Of a DNA stretch of 8,543 nt, positions 1 to 5,524 are shown one piece after another (position 1 is the stretch's first letter; each line of letters starts with the position of its first letter). The stretch is from the NCBI GenBank assembly GCA_014879435.1, contig JACSSB010000302.1:1-8543 (forward strand), written 5' to 3'. The notes under the pieces are model-generated. The model saw only the letters and a program-made list of their open reading frames with translations. It searched no databases and was not told where the DNA came from. The position numbers and the translations under genes were made by a program. The DNA comes from Phycisphaerales bacterium (lineage in GTDB: Bacteria > Pseudomonadota > Gammaproteobacteria > Competibacterales > Competibacteraceae).

Positions 1-140
1 AATAAATGCCATGTGTAAGAGGCGAGTGCAGCTAGACAGGTATAAATATCAGACGAAATTTATCAACATTCTGGATAAAGGTCTTCTAAGCTTAAAAAGT
101 GGTGATTGCGAACAAATTCTTTGGAAGAGGCACACGACTG
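1..140. other. Non-coding leader upstream of tssA
   Basis: No convincing gene is visible here. The stretch is richer in A and T than the rest of the window, as expected for a promoter region. A TATAAAT at 41-47 resembles a sigma-70 -10 box, but nothing resembling TTGACA lies 16-18 bp upstream. No GG-N10-GC sigma-54 signature was found, unlike in front of hcp. The stretch ends with GGAAGAGG at 123-130, a good Shine-Dalgarno sequence 10 nt before the ATG at 141. The promoter for tssABC could be here or left of the window edge. Confidence 0.5.
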
Positions 141-1196
141 ATGAGCGTGATTGAAGTCGAGGAATTACTAGGCGAGCTGAGTCCCGACGCGCCGTGTGGT
201 GAGGATCTTGAATACGATCCGATGTTTGCCGAGTTGGAAAATTTGGTGCAGGAAACACCGGAGCGTCAGTACGGTGACACCATCATTCCCGCTGAGCCGC
301 CCGACTGGCGTGGCGTGAAGAAAACGGCTCTGGCCTTGCTGGAGCGCACTCGGGATTTGCGAGTGGCGATCCATCTCACTAGAGCTTTGCTACAGACCGA
401 TGGCGTTCTCGGTTTTGGCGATGGTCTGGCTTTGGTGGAAGGTCTCATTGAGCGCCACTGGAAGGGGGTCTATCCACAACTCGATCCAGACGATGACAAT
501 GATCCGACCCTGCGGATCAACATCATCGTGGCTTTGTGCGATGCAGAGACCACACTCCGCGATCTACGAGAAACCCCCCTAGTCAACTCGCGCGCCTTAG
601 GGCGGTTCAGTTTGCGGGATATCCAGATCGCCACGGGTGTGCTGGCACTGGTGAGTACCGAAAATGTGGAGCTACCGACCCAGAGTCGGATCGATGCTGC
701 ATTTCAAGATGCCGATCTGGAATCTTTGCAAGCCACTGCTACGGTGCTAACCGAGGCTTTTGATCGGGTCGAACGGATCGAAGCATTGCTGACGGATCAG
801 GTGGGAGTCACTCAAGCGCCCGATATGAGCGATCTGCGCGGGGTTCTGAAGGAAATCCGGCAAATCTTGGCAGATCAATTGCAACGGCGAGGCGTGGGCT
901 TGGTCGGCGAAACCGAAGCAGTGGCCGAGAGGGAAGAAAGCAAGGTCGATGGCGTGGTAGCAGGTCAACGGCTGGTGGTGGGTGATATCACCAGTCGGGA
1001 CGATGTTATCCGTATGTTGGATAAGATTTGTGACTATTTCTCGCGATATGAGCCGTCTAGCCCCGTGCCTTTTTTGTTAAATAGAGCTAAGAATTTAGTC
1101 ACAAAGGATTTCATGGAGATCATGCTCGATCTTGCGCCGGGAGGAACCGAGCAGGCCAATCTGATCTTTGGCTTGCAGAACGGAAACTCCGAATGA
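141..1196 (+). CDS. tssA: TssA, type VI secretion assembly protein (ImpA family)
   Basis: The product is a 351-residue cytoplasmic protein of the TssA/ImpA family. Members contact the baseplate and membrane complex and start polymerisation of the Hcp tube and TssBC sheath. The N-terminal ImpA domain is recognisable by DAPCGEDLEYDPMF at residues 16-29, followed by PPDWRGVKKTALALL near 53-67. The middle part (about 185-270) is helical and charged, and the C-terminal domain (about 285-351) contains SRYEPSSPVPFLLNRAK. The length is near the short, TssA1-like form of the family (P. aeruginosa TssA1 is about 344 residues), without the long C-terminal extension of other classes. The ATG at 141 was chosen because GGAAGAGG lies 10 nt upstream and the family motif then starts at a normal distance. 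An in-frame GTG at 99 would add 14 unconserved residues. tssB begins 78 bp downstream. The assignment is firm; the exact mechanistic role varies between TssA classes. Confidence 0.95.
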   Translation: MSVIEVEELLGELSPDAPCGEDLEYDPMFAELENLVQETPERQYGDTIIPAEPPDWRGVKKTALALLERTRDLRVAIHLTRALLQTDGVLGFGDGLALVEGLIERHWKGVYPQLDPDDDNDPTLRINIIVALCDAETTLRDLRETPLVNSRALGRFSLRDIQIATGVLALVSTENVELPTQSRIDAAFQDADLESLQATATVLTEAFDRVERIEALLTDQVGVTQAPDMSDLRGVLKEIRQILADQLQRRGVGLVGETEAVAEREESKVDGVVAGQRLVVGDITSRDDVIRMLDKICDYFSRYEPSSPVPFLLNRAKNLVTKDFMEIMLDLAPGGTEQANLIFGLQNGNSE

Positions 1197-1274
1197 ATAC
1201 AACTGACCGGCCGGGTCGCCACTGCTTAAGGTGGTCATCCTGATGATTTCGAACTCCAAAGAGGTGCTATTCCC

Positions 1275-1793
1275 ATGGCGATGAGCAGTCAGAAATTTAT
1301 TGCCCGTAACCGGGCGCCACGCGTGCAAATCGAATACGACGTCGAGGTCTACGGTTCGCAGAAGAAAATTCAACTCCCGTTTGTGATGGGGGTGATGGCC
1401 GATCTATCCGGCAAACCGGTTGATCCATTAGCGCCGGTGGCCGAACGCAAATTTCTTGAGATCGACGTAGACAATTTCGACAACCGAATGAAGGCAATGA
1501 AACCACGGGTGGCGTTTCGTGTCCCCAATACCTTAACCGGCGAAGGTGAGTTGAGCCTGGATCTGACCTTCGAGAGCATGGACGATTTTTCCCCAGCCGC
1601 AGTGGCGCGCAAGGTCGGTGCCCTGAATCAGTTGCTGCAAGCGCGCCAGCAGTTGAACAATCTGATGACCTACATGGACGGTAAGACGGGTGCCGAAGAT
1701 TTGATCGCCAAAGTGCTGAACGATCCGACCTTGCTGCAAGCGCTGGCGTCCGCGCCAAAACCCGAGGGCGAAGCGCCCACCGCTGAGGAGTGA
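1275..1793 (+). CDS. tssB: TssB, T6SS contractile sheath small subunit (VipA/HsiB family)
   Basis: This 172-residue protein is the small sheath subunit, which pairs with TssC and polymerises into the contractile sheath around the Hcp tube. Family signatures are NRAPRVQIEYDVE at 12-24, LPFVMGVMADLSG at 34-46, RKFLEID followed by NFDNRMKAMKPR at about 59-78, LTFESMDDFSPAAVARKV at 97-114 and the helix LLQARQQLNNLMTYMDGK at 120-137. The tail (about 160-172) is proline- and acid-rich, probably unstructured. Length is normal for TssB. AAAGAGG at 1258-1264 serves as Shine-Dalgarno sequence, 10 nt before the ATG; a second ATG two codons later (1281) is an alternative. The N-terminal region of TssB is the known binding site for TagJ in TagJ-bearing systems, and tagJ is present in this cluster. 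The stop is 6 bp from the tssC ATG, and the last codons supply the tssC ribosome binding site. Confidence 0.97.
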   Translation: MAMSSQKFIARNRAPRVQIEYDVEVYGSQKKIQLPFVMGVMADLSGKPVDPLAPVAERKFLEIDVDNFDNRMKAMKPRVAFRVPNTLTGEGELSLDLTFESMDDFSPAAVARKVGALNQLLQARQQLNNLMTYMDGKTGAEDLIAKVLNDPTLLQALASAPKPEGEAPTAEE

Positions 1794-1799
1794 TCAATC

Positions 1800-3302
1800 A
1801 TGGCCGAAACCGATAGCAATGCCCAGGTCCAGCCCGAAGCCCAGACCGAAACGCTGGAAGCCAGCGAGTTTGGTTCCCTGTTGCAACGAGAATTCAAGCC
1901 CAAATCTGATCAGGCCAAGGAAGCGGTCGAACATGCCGTCCGCATCCTGGCCGAACAGGCTTTGCAGCATACGACGCTGATCTCCAAGGATGTGCTCAAG
2001 TCCATCGAGTCGATGATCGCTGCCATCGACCGCAAATTGACCGAGCAGGTCAACCAGATCCTGCATCATCCAGATTTTCAGGAGCTGGAAGGCGCATGGC
2101 GTGGCTTGCACTACCTGATCTTCAACACCGAAACCGACGAGATGTTGAAGATCAGGGTGATGAATATCTCCAAGAAAGATCTGGGCAAGACCCTGAAGAA
2201 GTACAAAGGCGTGGTTTGGGATCAAAGCCCGCTGTTTAAGAAGATCTACGAAGAGGAATACGGCCAGTTTGGTGGAGAGCCATTTGGCTGCTTGGTGGGT
2301 GACTACCACTTTGACCATAGTCCGCCCGATGTGGAGTTGTTGCGTGGTTTATCGCAAGTCGCCGCTGCTTCTCACACGCCATTCATTGCCGGTGCTTCAC
2401 CCACGGTGATGCAGATGGATTCCTGGCAGGAACTGAGCAACCCACGCGATTTGACCAAGATTTTTCAGACTCCAGAGTATGGGGGTTGGCGTGGATTGCG
2501 GGATTCCGAAGATTCTCGTTACATCGGCTTGGCGATGCCACGCTTTCTGGCGCGGACGCCCTACGGTGCGAAAACCGATCCGGTCGAGGAATTCGATTTC
2601 GAGGAAGAGGTGGAGGGAGGGGACCACAGCAAGTACTGCTGGGCCAATTCTGCCTATGCCATGGCCACCAACATCACCCGAGCGTTCAAGATGTATGGCT
2701 GGTGCACGCGGATTCGCGGTATCGAATCTGGAGGCGCGATAGAGAACCTGCCCACTCATACCTTTCCTACCGATGATGGCGGCGTCGATGCGAAGTGCCC
2801 GACTGAAATCGCCATCAGCGACCGGCGTGAGGCTGAACTGGCCAAAAACGGCTTCATGCCTCTGATTCACAAGAAGAACAGCGATTTTGCCGCCTTCATC
2901 GGCGCTCAGTCGCTACAGAAACCGGCCGAGTACGACGATCCAGATGCGACGGCCAACGCCAATCTATCGGCTCGCCTGCCGTATCTGTTCGCCACCTGCC
3001 GGTTTGCCCACTACCTGAAGTGCATGGTGCGCGACAAGATCGGCTCGTTCAAGGAACGCGATCAGTTGCAACTGTGGCTGCAGGAATGGATCTACAACTA
3101 TGTCGATGGTAATCCGGCCATTTCCAGCGAAGAGACCAAGGCGATGAAGCCCCTGGCGGCGGCCGAGGTGGTGGTAGAAGAAGTGGAAGGCAATCCTGGG
3201 TATTACACCTCGAAATTCTTCCTGCGCCCGCATTATCAGTTAGAAGGCTTGACCGTGTCGTTGCGCCTAGTGTCGAAGCTGCCTTCGATCAAGGGTGGTT
3301 AA
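1800..3302 (+). CDS. tssC: TssC, T6SS contractile sheath large subunit (VipB/EvpB family)
   Basis: The 500-residue product is the large sheath subunit. With TssB it builds the contractile tail; in known systems its N-terminal part is recognised by ClpV for sheath disassembly after firing. Landmarks are LQREFKPKSDQAKEAVEHAV at about 28-47, HPDFQELEGAWRGLHYLI at 90-107, GGEPFGCLVGDY at 158-169, RYIGLAMPRFLARTPYG at 240-256, WANSAYAMATNI at 281-292, WCTRIRGIESGGAIENLP at 301-318 and a C-terminal YYTSKFFLRPHYQLEGLTVS at 468-487. Length fits the family (about 490-500). GAGGAG at 1785-1790, inside the last codons of tssB, lies 9 nt before the ATG, so translation of the two subunits is probably coupled, which suits a one-to-one sheath protomer. 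The gene is followed by a 250-bp gap before hcp. No frameshift or missing segment was seen. Confidence 0.98.
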   Translation: MAETDSNAQVQPEAQTETLEASEFGSLLQREFKPKSDQAKEAVEHAVRILAEQALQHTTLISKDVLKSIESMIAAIDRKLTEQVNQILHHPDFQELEGAWRGLHYLIFNTETDEMLKIRVMNISKKDLGKTLKKYKGVVWDQSPLFKKIYEEEYGQFGGEPFGCLVGDYHFDHSPPDVELLRGLSQVAAASHTPFIAGASPTVMQMDSWQELSNPRDLTKIFQTPEYGGWRGLRDSEDSRYIGLAMPRFLARTPYGAKTDPVEEFDFEEEVEGGDHSKYCWANSAYAMATNITRAFKMYGWCTRIRGIESGGAIENLPTHTFPTDDGGVDAKCPTEIAISDRREAELAKNGFMPLIHKKNSDFAAFIGAQSLQKPAEYDDPDATANANLSARLPYLFATCRFAHYLKCMVRDKIGSFKERDQLQLWLQEWIYNYVDGNPAISSEETKAMKPLAAAEVVVEEVEGNPGYYTSKFFLRPHYQLEGLTVSLRLVSKLPSIKGG

Positions 3303-3387
3303 GGCTGGCATCTGTGGATGGGTCAGAGTGAGCTTTAAAGGTTCGTTCTGATCTATCGGCCAGAAGCAAAAGATAATAATTCATATA

Positions 3388-3400
3388 AATCAATATGTTG
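3388..3400 (+). promoter_or_regulatory. Putative IHF binding site beside the hcp promoter
   Basis: AATCAATATGTTG matches the IHF core consensus WATCAANNNNTTR at every fixed position and lies in an AT-rich tract (about 3369-3400). Sigma-54 promoters often need IHF bending to bring a distant activator to the polymerase. The position is unusually near the -24 element (about 6 bp upstream), so the match may be fortuitous or the bend may act close to the polymerase. Judged by consensus only. Confidence 0.4.
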
Positions 3401-3403
3401 ATG

Positions 3404-3422
3404 TTTGGCACATGAGGTGCAT
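3404..3422 (+). promoter_or_regulatory. Predicted sigma-54 (RpoN) promoter of hcp
   Basis: TTTGGCACATGAGGTGCAT contains TGGCAC at 3406-3411, five bases, then GTGCA at 3417-3421. The diagnostic GG (3407-3408) and GC (3419-3420) are separated by exactly 10 bases. The only core deviation from TTGGCAC-N5-TTGCA is G for the first T of the -12 box. Transcription would start near 3432, giving an hcp leader of about 120 nt. RpoN control of hcp through a T6SS-linked enhancer-binding protein is established in other proteobacteria such as Vibrio cholerae (VasH). No such activator gene lies in the window, and its binding site was not recognised. Confidence 0.75.
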
Positions 3423-3513
3423 AGTTATCAATGACGACGGAATTTTCGGCTTTTGACACCAAGGATTGGGTGGGAAAGGCACCGTTGTTCGCGAGGGCGG
3501 AATGAGCCGCCAG

Positions 3514-3540
3514 TCAATTTCATGATTCATGTTGAATTGA
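3514..3540 (+). promoter_or_regulatory. Inverted repeat abutting the hcp ribosome binding site
   Basis: TCAATT at 3514-3519 pairs with AATTGA at 3535-3540, and inside it CATGA (3521-3525) is mirrored by TCATG (3527-3531). The outer arm ends directly at GAGG (3541-3544), the Shine-Dalgarno sequence 8 nt before the hcp ATG. In the predicted hcp leader RNA this would form an AU-rich stem next to the ribosome binding site; in DNA it could be an operator. The stem is weak, so function is uncertain. Confidence 0.35.
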
Positions 3541-3552
3541 GAGGATACGACC

Positions 3553-4041
3553 ATGGCTGATGCATTTTTGAAAATTGGCGACGTGAAGGGCGAGTGTAAA
3601 GATGCGGAGTACAAGGAATGGATTGAAGTACTGAGCTGGAGTTGGGGTGCTGCGCAAATGGGCACTGCGGGCCACGGTCAGGGCTTGGGTGCCAGCAAGG
3701 TCAGCTTGCAGGATTTTAGCTACACCATGCACTTCTGTGCAGCCTCGCCGGAACTGCTGCTGTCATGCTGTTCAGGCCATCACTATCCCGAGGCCACTTT
3801 GGTGATGCGCAAACCGACCGGTAAGGAGGGAGGCCAGAAGAAGTTCCTGGAATTCAAGTTCAAGGAAGTGATGGTCAGCAGCTACCAGACCGGTGGCAGT
3901 GATGGCGCCGGCCTGCCGGTTGAGAGCCTGTCATTGAACTTCACCAACATGTCTCAGGAATACTTCACCCAGGATGACAAGGGCGCAACCAAGTCGGCGG
4001 GCAAGGCCGGTTGGGATGTCAAGACTAACAAGAAGGTTTAA
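3553..4041 (+). CDS. hcp: Hcp (TssD), T6SS tube protein, Hcp1 family
   Basis: The 162-residue product is an Hcp1-family protein. Hexameric Hcp rings stack into the inner tube that is expelled with the spike and may carry small effectors in its lumen. Diagnostic segments are FLKIGDVKGECKD at 5-17, VLSWSWGAAQ at 26-35, KVSLQDFSYT at 49-58, SCCSGHHYPEATLVMRK at 71-87, FKEVMVSSYQTGGS near 107-120 and a short C-terminal lysine-rich tail. There is no signal peptide, as usual, and no C-terminal effector extension, so this is a structural Hcp. It has four cysteines (15, 62, 72, 73), more than I recall for P. aeruginosa Hcp1. GAGAGG at 3539-3544 precedes the ATG by 8 nt. Gaps of 250 bp upstream, with a sigma-54 promoter, and 117 bp downstream suggest it is transcribed at least partly on its own, in keeping with the large Hcp demand. 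Confidence 0.98.
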   Translation: MADAFLKIGDVKGECKDAEYKEWIEVLSWSWGAAQMGTAGHGQGLGASKVSLQDFSYTMHFCAASPELLLSCCSGHHYPEATLVMRKPTGKEGGQKKFLEFKFKEVMVSSYQTGGSDGAGLPVESLSLNFTNMSQEYFTQDDKGATKSAGKAGWDVKTNKKV

Positions 4042-4158
4042 CGGCGAGACTGATTCTCTCCGGGGCCGACAGACGCGAATCACCCACGTATTCGGAATGC
4101 TCGTTTAGTCCGGGTGCGTGGGATCCTTTCATTATCGACTAGCGGGATACGCCATTTT
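4042..4158 (+). promoter_or_regulatory. hcp-tagJ intergenic region with inverted repeats
   Basis: Two possible RNA structures are seen. Just after the hcp stop, CGGCGAGA (4042-4049) can pair with TCTC (4057-4060) and GCCG (4065-4068), leaving a 4-base bulge. Further on, CCCACG (4083-4088) pairs with CGTGGG (4117-4122), enclosing CGGA (4093-4096) and TCCG (4109-4112), also complementary. Neither is followed by a clear T-run, so a classical intrinsic terminator is not shown. They may protect the hcp transcript 3' end or reduce read-through into tagJ. No separate promoter for tagJ was recognised. Confidence 0.3.
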
Positions 4159-5016
4159 ATGCAAGCCGAGCACAGTCTACGCGAAGGGCGCTTACAGGAT
4201 GCCCTGAGCGAATTGCAGGCGCAGGTACGCAAGGAACCCGCCAACGCCAAATACCGTATTTTCCTGTTTCAATTGCTGGCGGTACTGGGGCAGTGGGAGC
4301 GCGCCTTGAACCAGTTGAAGGTACTGGAGGAAATGGACCCTGCATCCTTGTCGATGGTACAGACCTACCGCGAAGCGATCCAATGTGAATCGCTGCGCAC
4401 CGAGGTGTTTGCCGGACGCCGGGTACCGCTGATTTTTGGTGATCCCGAACCGTGGATGGCGCTGTTGTTGGAAGCGCTGCGTTTGACTGCGGAGGGTCAT
4501 TACTCGGAAGCGCAAGCAGCCCGCGAGCAAGCTTTCGAGGGTGCGGCGGCTATATCAGGGACGCTCGATGAACAGCCGTTTACGTGGTTGGCGGATGCCG
4601 ATCCACGGCTGGGGCCGATGCTGGAGGCGGTGATCAATGGCCGTTATTACTGGATTCCCTTGCAGCGAATCCGCACTCTAACCTTGGAGCCGCCCAGCGA
4701 TCTGCGCGATGCGGTGTGGATGCCCGCCCATTTTACTTTGGCCAACGGCGGTGAAACCGTGGGCCTGATTCCCTCCCGTTATCCAGGTTCTCCGGCCAGC
4801 ACCGATCCTCTGGTACAACTGGGACGCAAGACCGAATGGCTGGAACCGGATGCCGGTCTCTATTTAGGTATTGGTCAACGCACGCTGGCTACCGATCAAA
4901 ATGAATATCCGTTGCTGGATATTCGGCGGATCGATTTGGATGTTCCAGAAATCACCGCGTCGGCAACGACAGATTCTGATCCTTCCGATCCTTCCGATCC
5001 TTCCGATCATGGCTGA
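4159..5016 (+). CDS. tagJ: TagJ (ImpE/HsiE family), T6SS accessory protein that binds the sheath
   Basis: The 285-residue product belongs to the ImpE/TagJ family. The P. aeruginosa homologue HsiE1 binds the N-terminal helix of the TssB subunit and is thought to influence sheath turnover by ClpV. The N-terminal third is helical and TPR-like (HSLREGRLQDALSELQAQVR at 5-24, LGQWERALNQLKVLEEMDP at 43-61). The C-terminal ImpE region has GRRVPLIFGDPEPWMALLLE at 86-105, WLADADPRLGPMLEA at 143-157, YYWIPLQRI at 163-171 and WMPAHFTLANGGE at 187-199. The ATG at 4159 gives the usual family beginning; a GTG at 4114 is in frame but adds 15 unconserved residues. The ribosome binding site is weak (GCGGGA at 4142-4147). 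The last residues, after the conserved domain, are a low-complexity Asp-Pro-Ser tail encoded by a 9-bp tandem repeat, and the last 8 bp overlap tssE. Confidence 0.92.
   Translation: MQAEHSLREGRLQDALSELQAQVRKEPANAKYRIFLFQLLAVLGQWERALNQLKVLEEMDPASLSMVQTYREAIQCESLRTEVFAGRRVPLIFGDPEPWMALLLEALRLTAEGHYSEAQAAREQAFEGAAAISGTLDEQPFTWLADADPRLGPMLEAVINGRYYWIPLQRIRTLTLEPPSDLRDAVWMPAHFTLANGGETVGLIPSRYPGSPASTDPLVQLGRKTEWLEPDAGLYLGIGQRTLATDQNEYPLLDIRRIDLDVPEITASATTDSDPSDPSDPSDHG
4978..5008 (+). repeat. 9-bp tandem repeat (GATCCTTCC, three copies plus GATC)
   Basis: GATCCTTCC occurs three times head to tail (4978-4986, 4987-4995, 4996-5004), followed by GATC (5005-5008), and the tssE ATG starts at the next base. 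In the tagJ frame the units encode repeated Asp-Pro-Ser. Because the unit is a multiple of three, gain or loss of copies would lengthen or shorten the TagJ tail without a frameshift. The repeat also fills the place where a Shine-Dalgarno sequence for tssE would be expected; none is visible. It carries four GATC (Dam) sites in 31 bp. Confidence 0.9.
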
Positions 5017-5524
5017 GCTTACCTCCAGAGAACGGCTGCAGCCGTCGCTGCTGGATCGCCTGACTGATGAGGAGCCGGATCAGCGTCAGGAATCGCGCGA
5101 TAAGCGGGTGTTATCGATGAACCGCCTGCGTGAGTGCGTGCTGCGCGACCTCGCTTGGCTGTTCAACGCCAGTCGCATGCCGGAAGGCAGCGAGATCGAG
5201 CGCTATCCTTTCGCCGCCCGATCCGTCGTCAATTTCGGTTTGCCGCCCCTGTCTGGAGTGACCGCCCGCAGCCTGGACATCGATAAGCTGGAGCTGATCC
5301 TGCGCCAAGTGATCCTGGATTTCGAGCCACGCATCCTGCGCAACTCTTTGCGAGTACACGCAGCCTTTACCGAGGAGCGCATGAACCATAACGCGCTGAC
5401 CTTCGAGATCGAAGGGGAATTGTGGGGACAGCCCATGCCTTTGCAGTTGTACTGGAAAACCGAGATCGATCTGGAGAGTGGCCAGGTCCGAGTCGAGGAA
5501 TCTAACCGGATGCGGGAGCGCTGA
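5009..5524 (+). CDS. tssE: TssE, T6SS baseplate protein (gp25-like)
   Basis: This 171-residue protein is the gp25-like baseplate subunit, related to phage T4 gp25 (a lysozyme-related name but no lysozyme activity). In the baseplate wedge it links TssF and TssG to the first sheath ring. Family features are LQPSLLDRLTD at 10-20, RECVLRDLAWLFNA at 41-54, SVVNFGLPPLSG at 72-83, the conserved FEPRIL at 105-110 and GELWGQPMPLQLYWKTEIDL at 136-155. The ATG at 5009 is preferred because MAELTSRERLQPSLLDRL is the normal family start; an in-frame GTG far upstream (4871) would add 46 residues read from tagJ sequence. The start lies inside the end of tagJ (8-bp overlap) and has no visible Shine-Dalgarno sequence, so it probably depends on ribosomes finishing tagJ. 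The stop overlaps the tssF ATG as TGATG. Confidence 0.95.
   Translation: MAELTSRERLQPSLLDRLTDEEPDQRQESRDKRVLSMNRLRECVLRDLAWLFNASRMPEGSEIERYPFAARSVVNFGLPPLSGVTARSLDIDKLELILRQVILDFEPRILRNSLRVHAAFTEERMNHNALTFEIEGELWGQPMPLQLYWKTEIDLESGQVRVEESNRMRER

Noticed and set aside
41..47. TATAAAT as a sigma-70 -10 box for tssA
   Set aside because: No acceptable -35 hexamer at the right spacing; AT-rich hits like this are common in leaders.
99..140. Upstream GTG start for tssA
   Set aside because: It adds 14 residues not typical of the family, while the ATG at 141 has GGAAGAGG 10 nt upstream.
1297..1797. Long minus-strand open frame opposite tssB
   Set aside because: It mirrors the tssB coding frame, shows arginine/serine/proline-rich shadow composition and no family motif; tssB on the plus strand is certain.
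1794..2318. 174-codon minus-strand open frame opposite the start of tssC
   Set aside because: Low-complexity Leu/Gly/Phe-rich shadow of tssC with no domain and no credible start signal.
4114..4158. Upstream GTG start for tagJ
   Set aside because: It has no good ribosome binding site, adds 15 residues unlike TagJ, and lies in the inverted repeat; the ATG at 4159 gives the usual family N-terminus, though its own ribosome binding site is also weak.
4978..5008. CRISPR or large repeat array
   Set aside because: The unit is 9 bp with no spacers and is in frame with tagJ; it is a coding microsatellite-like repeat.
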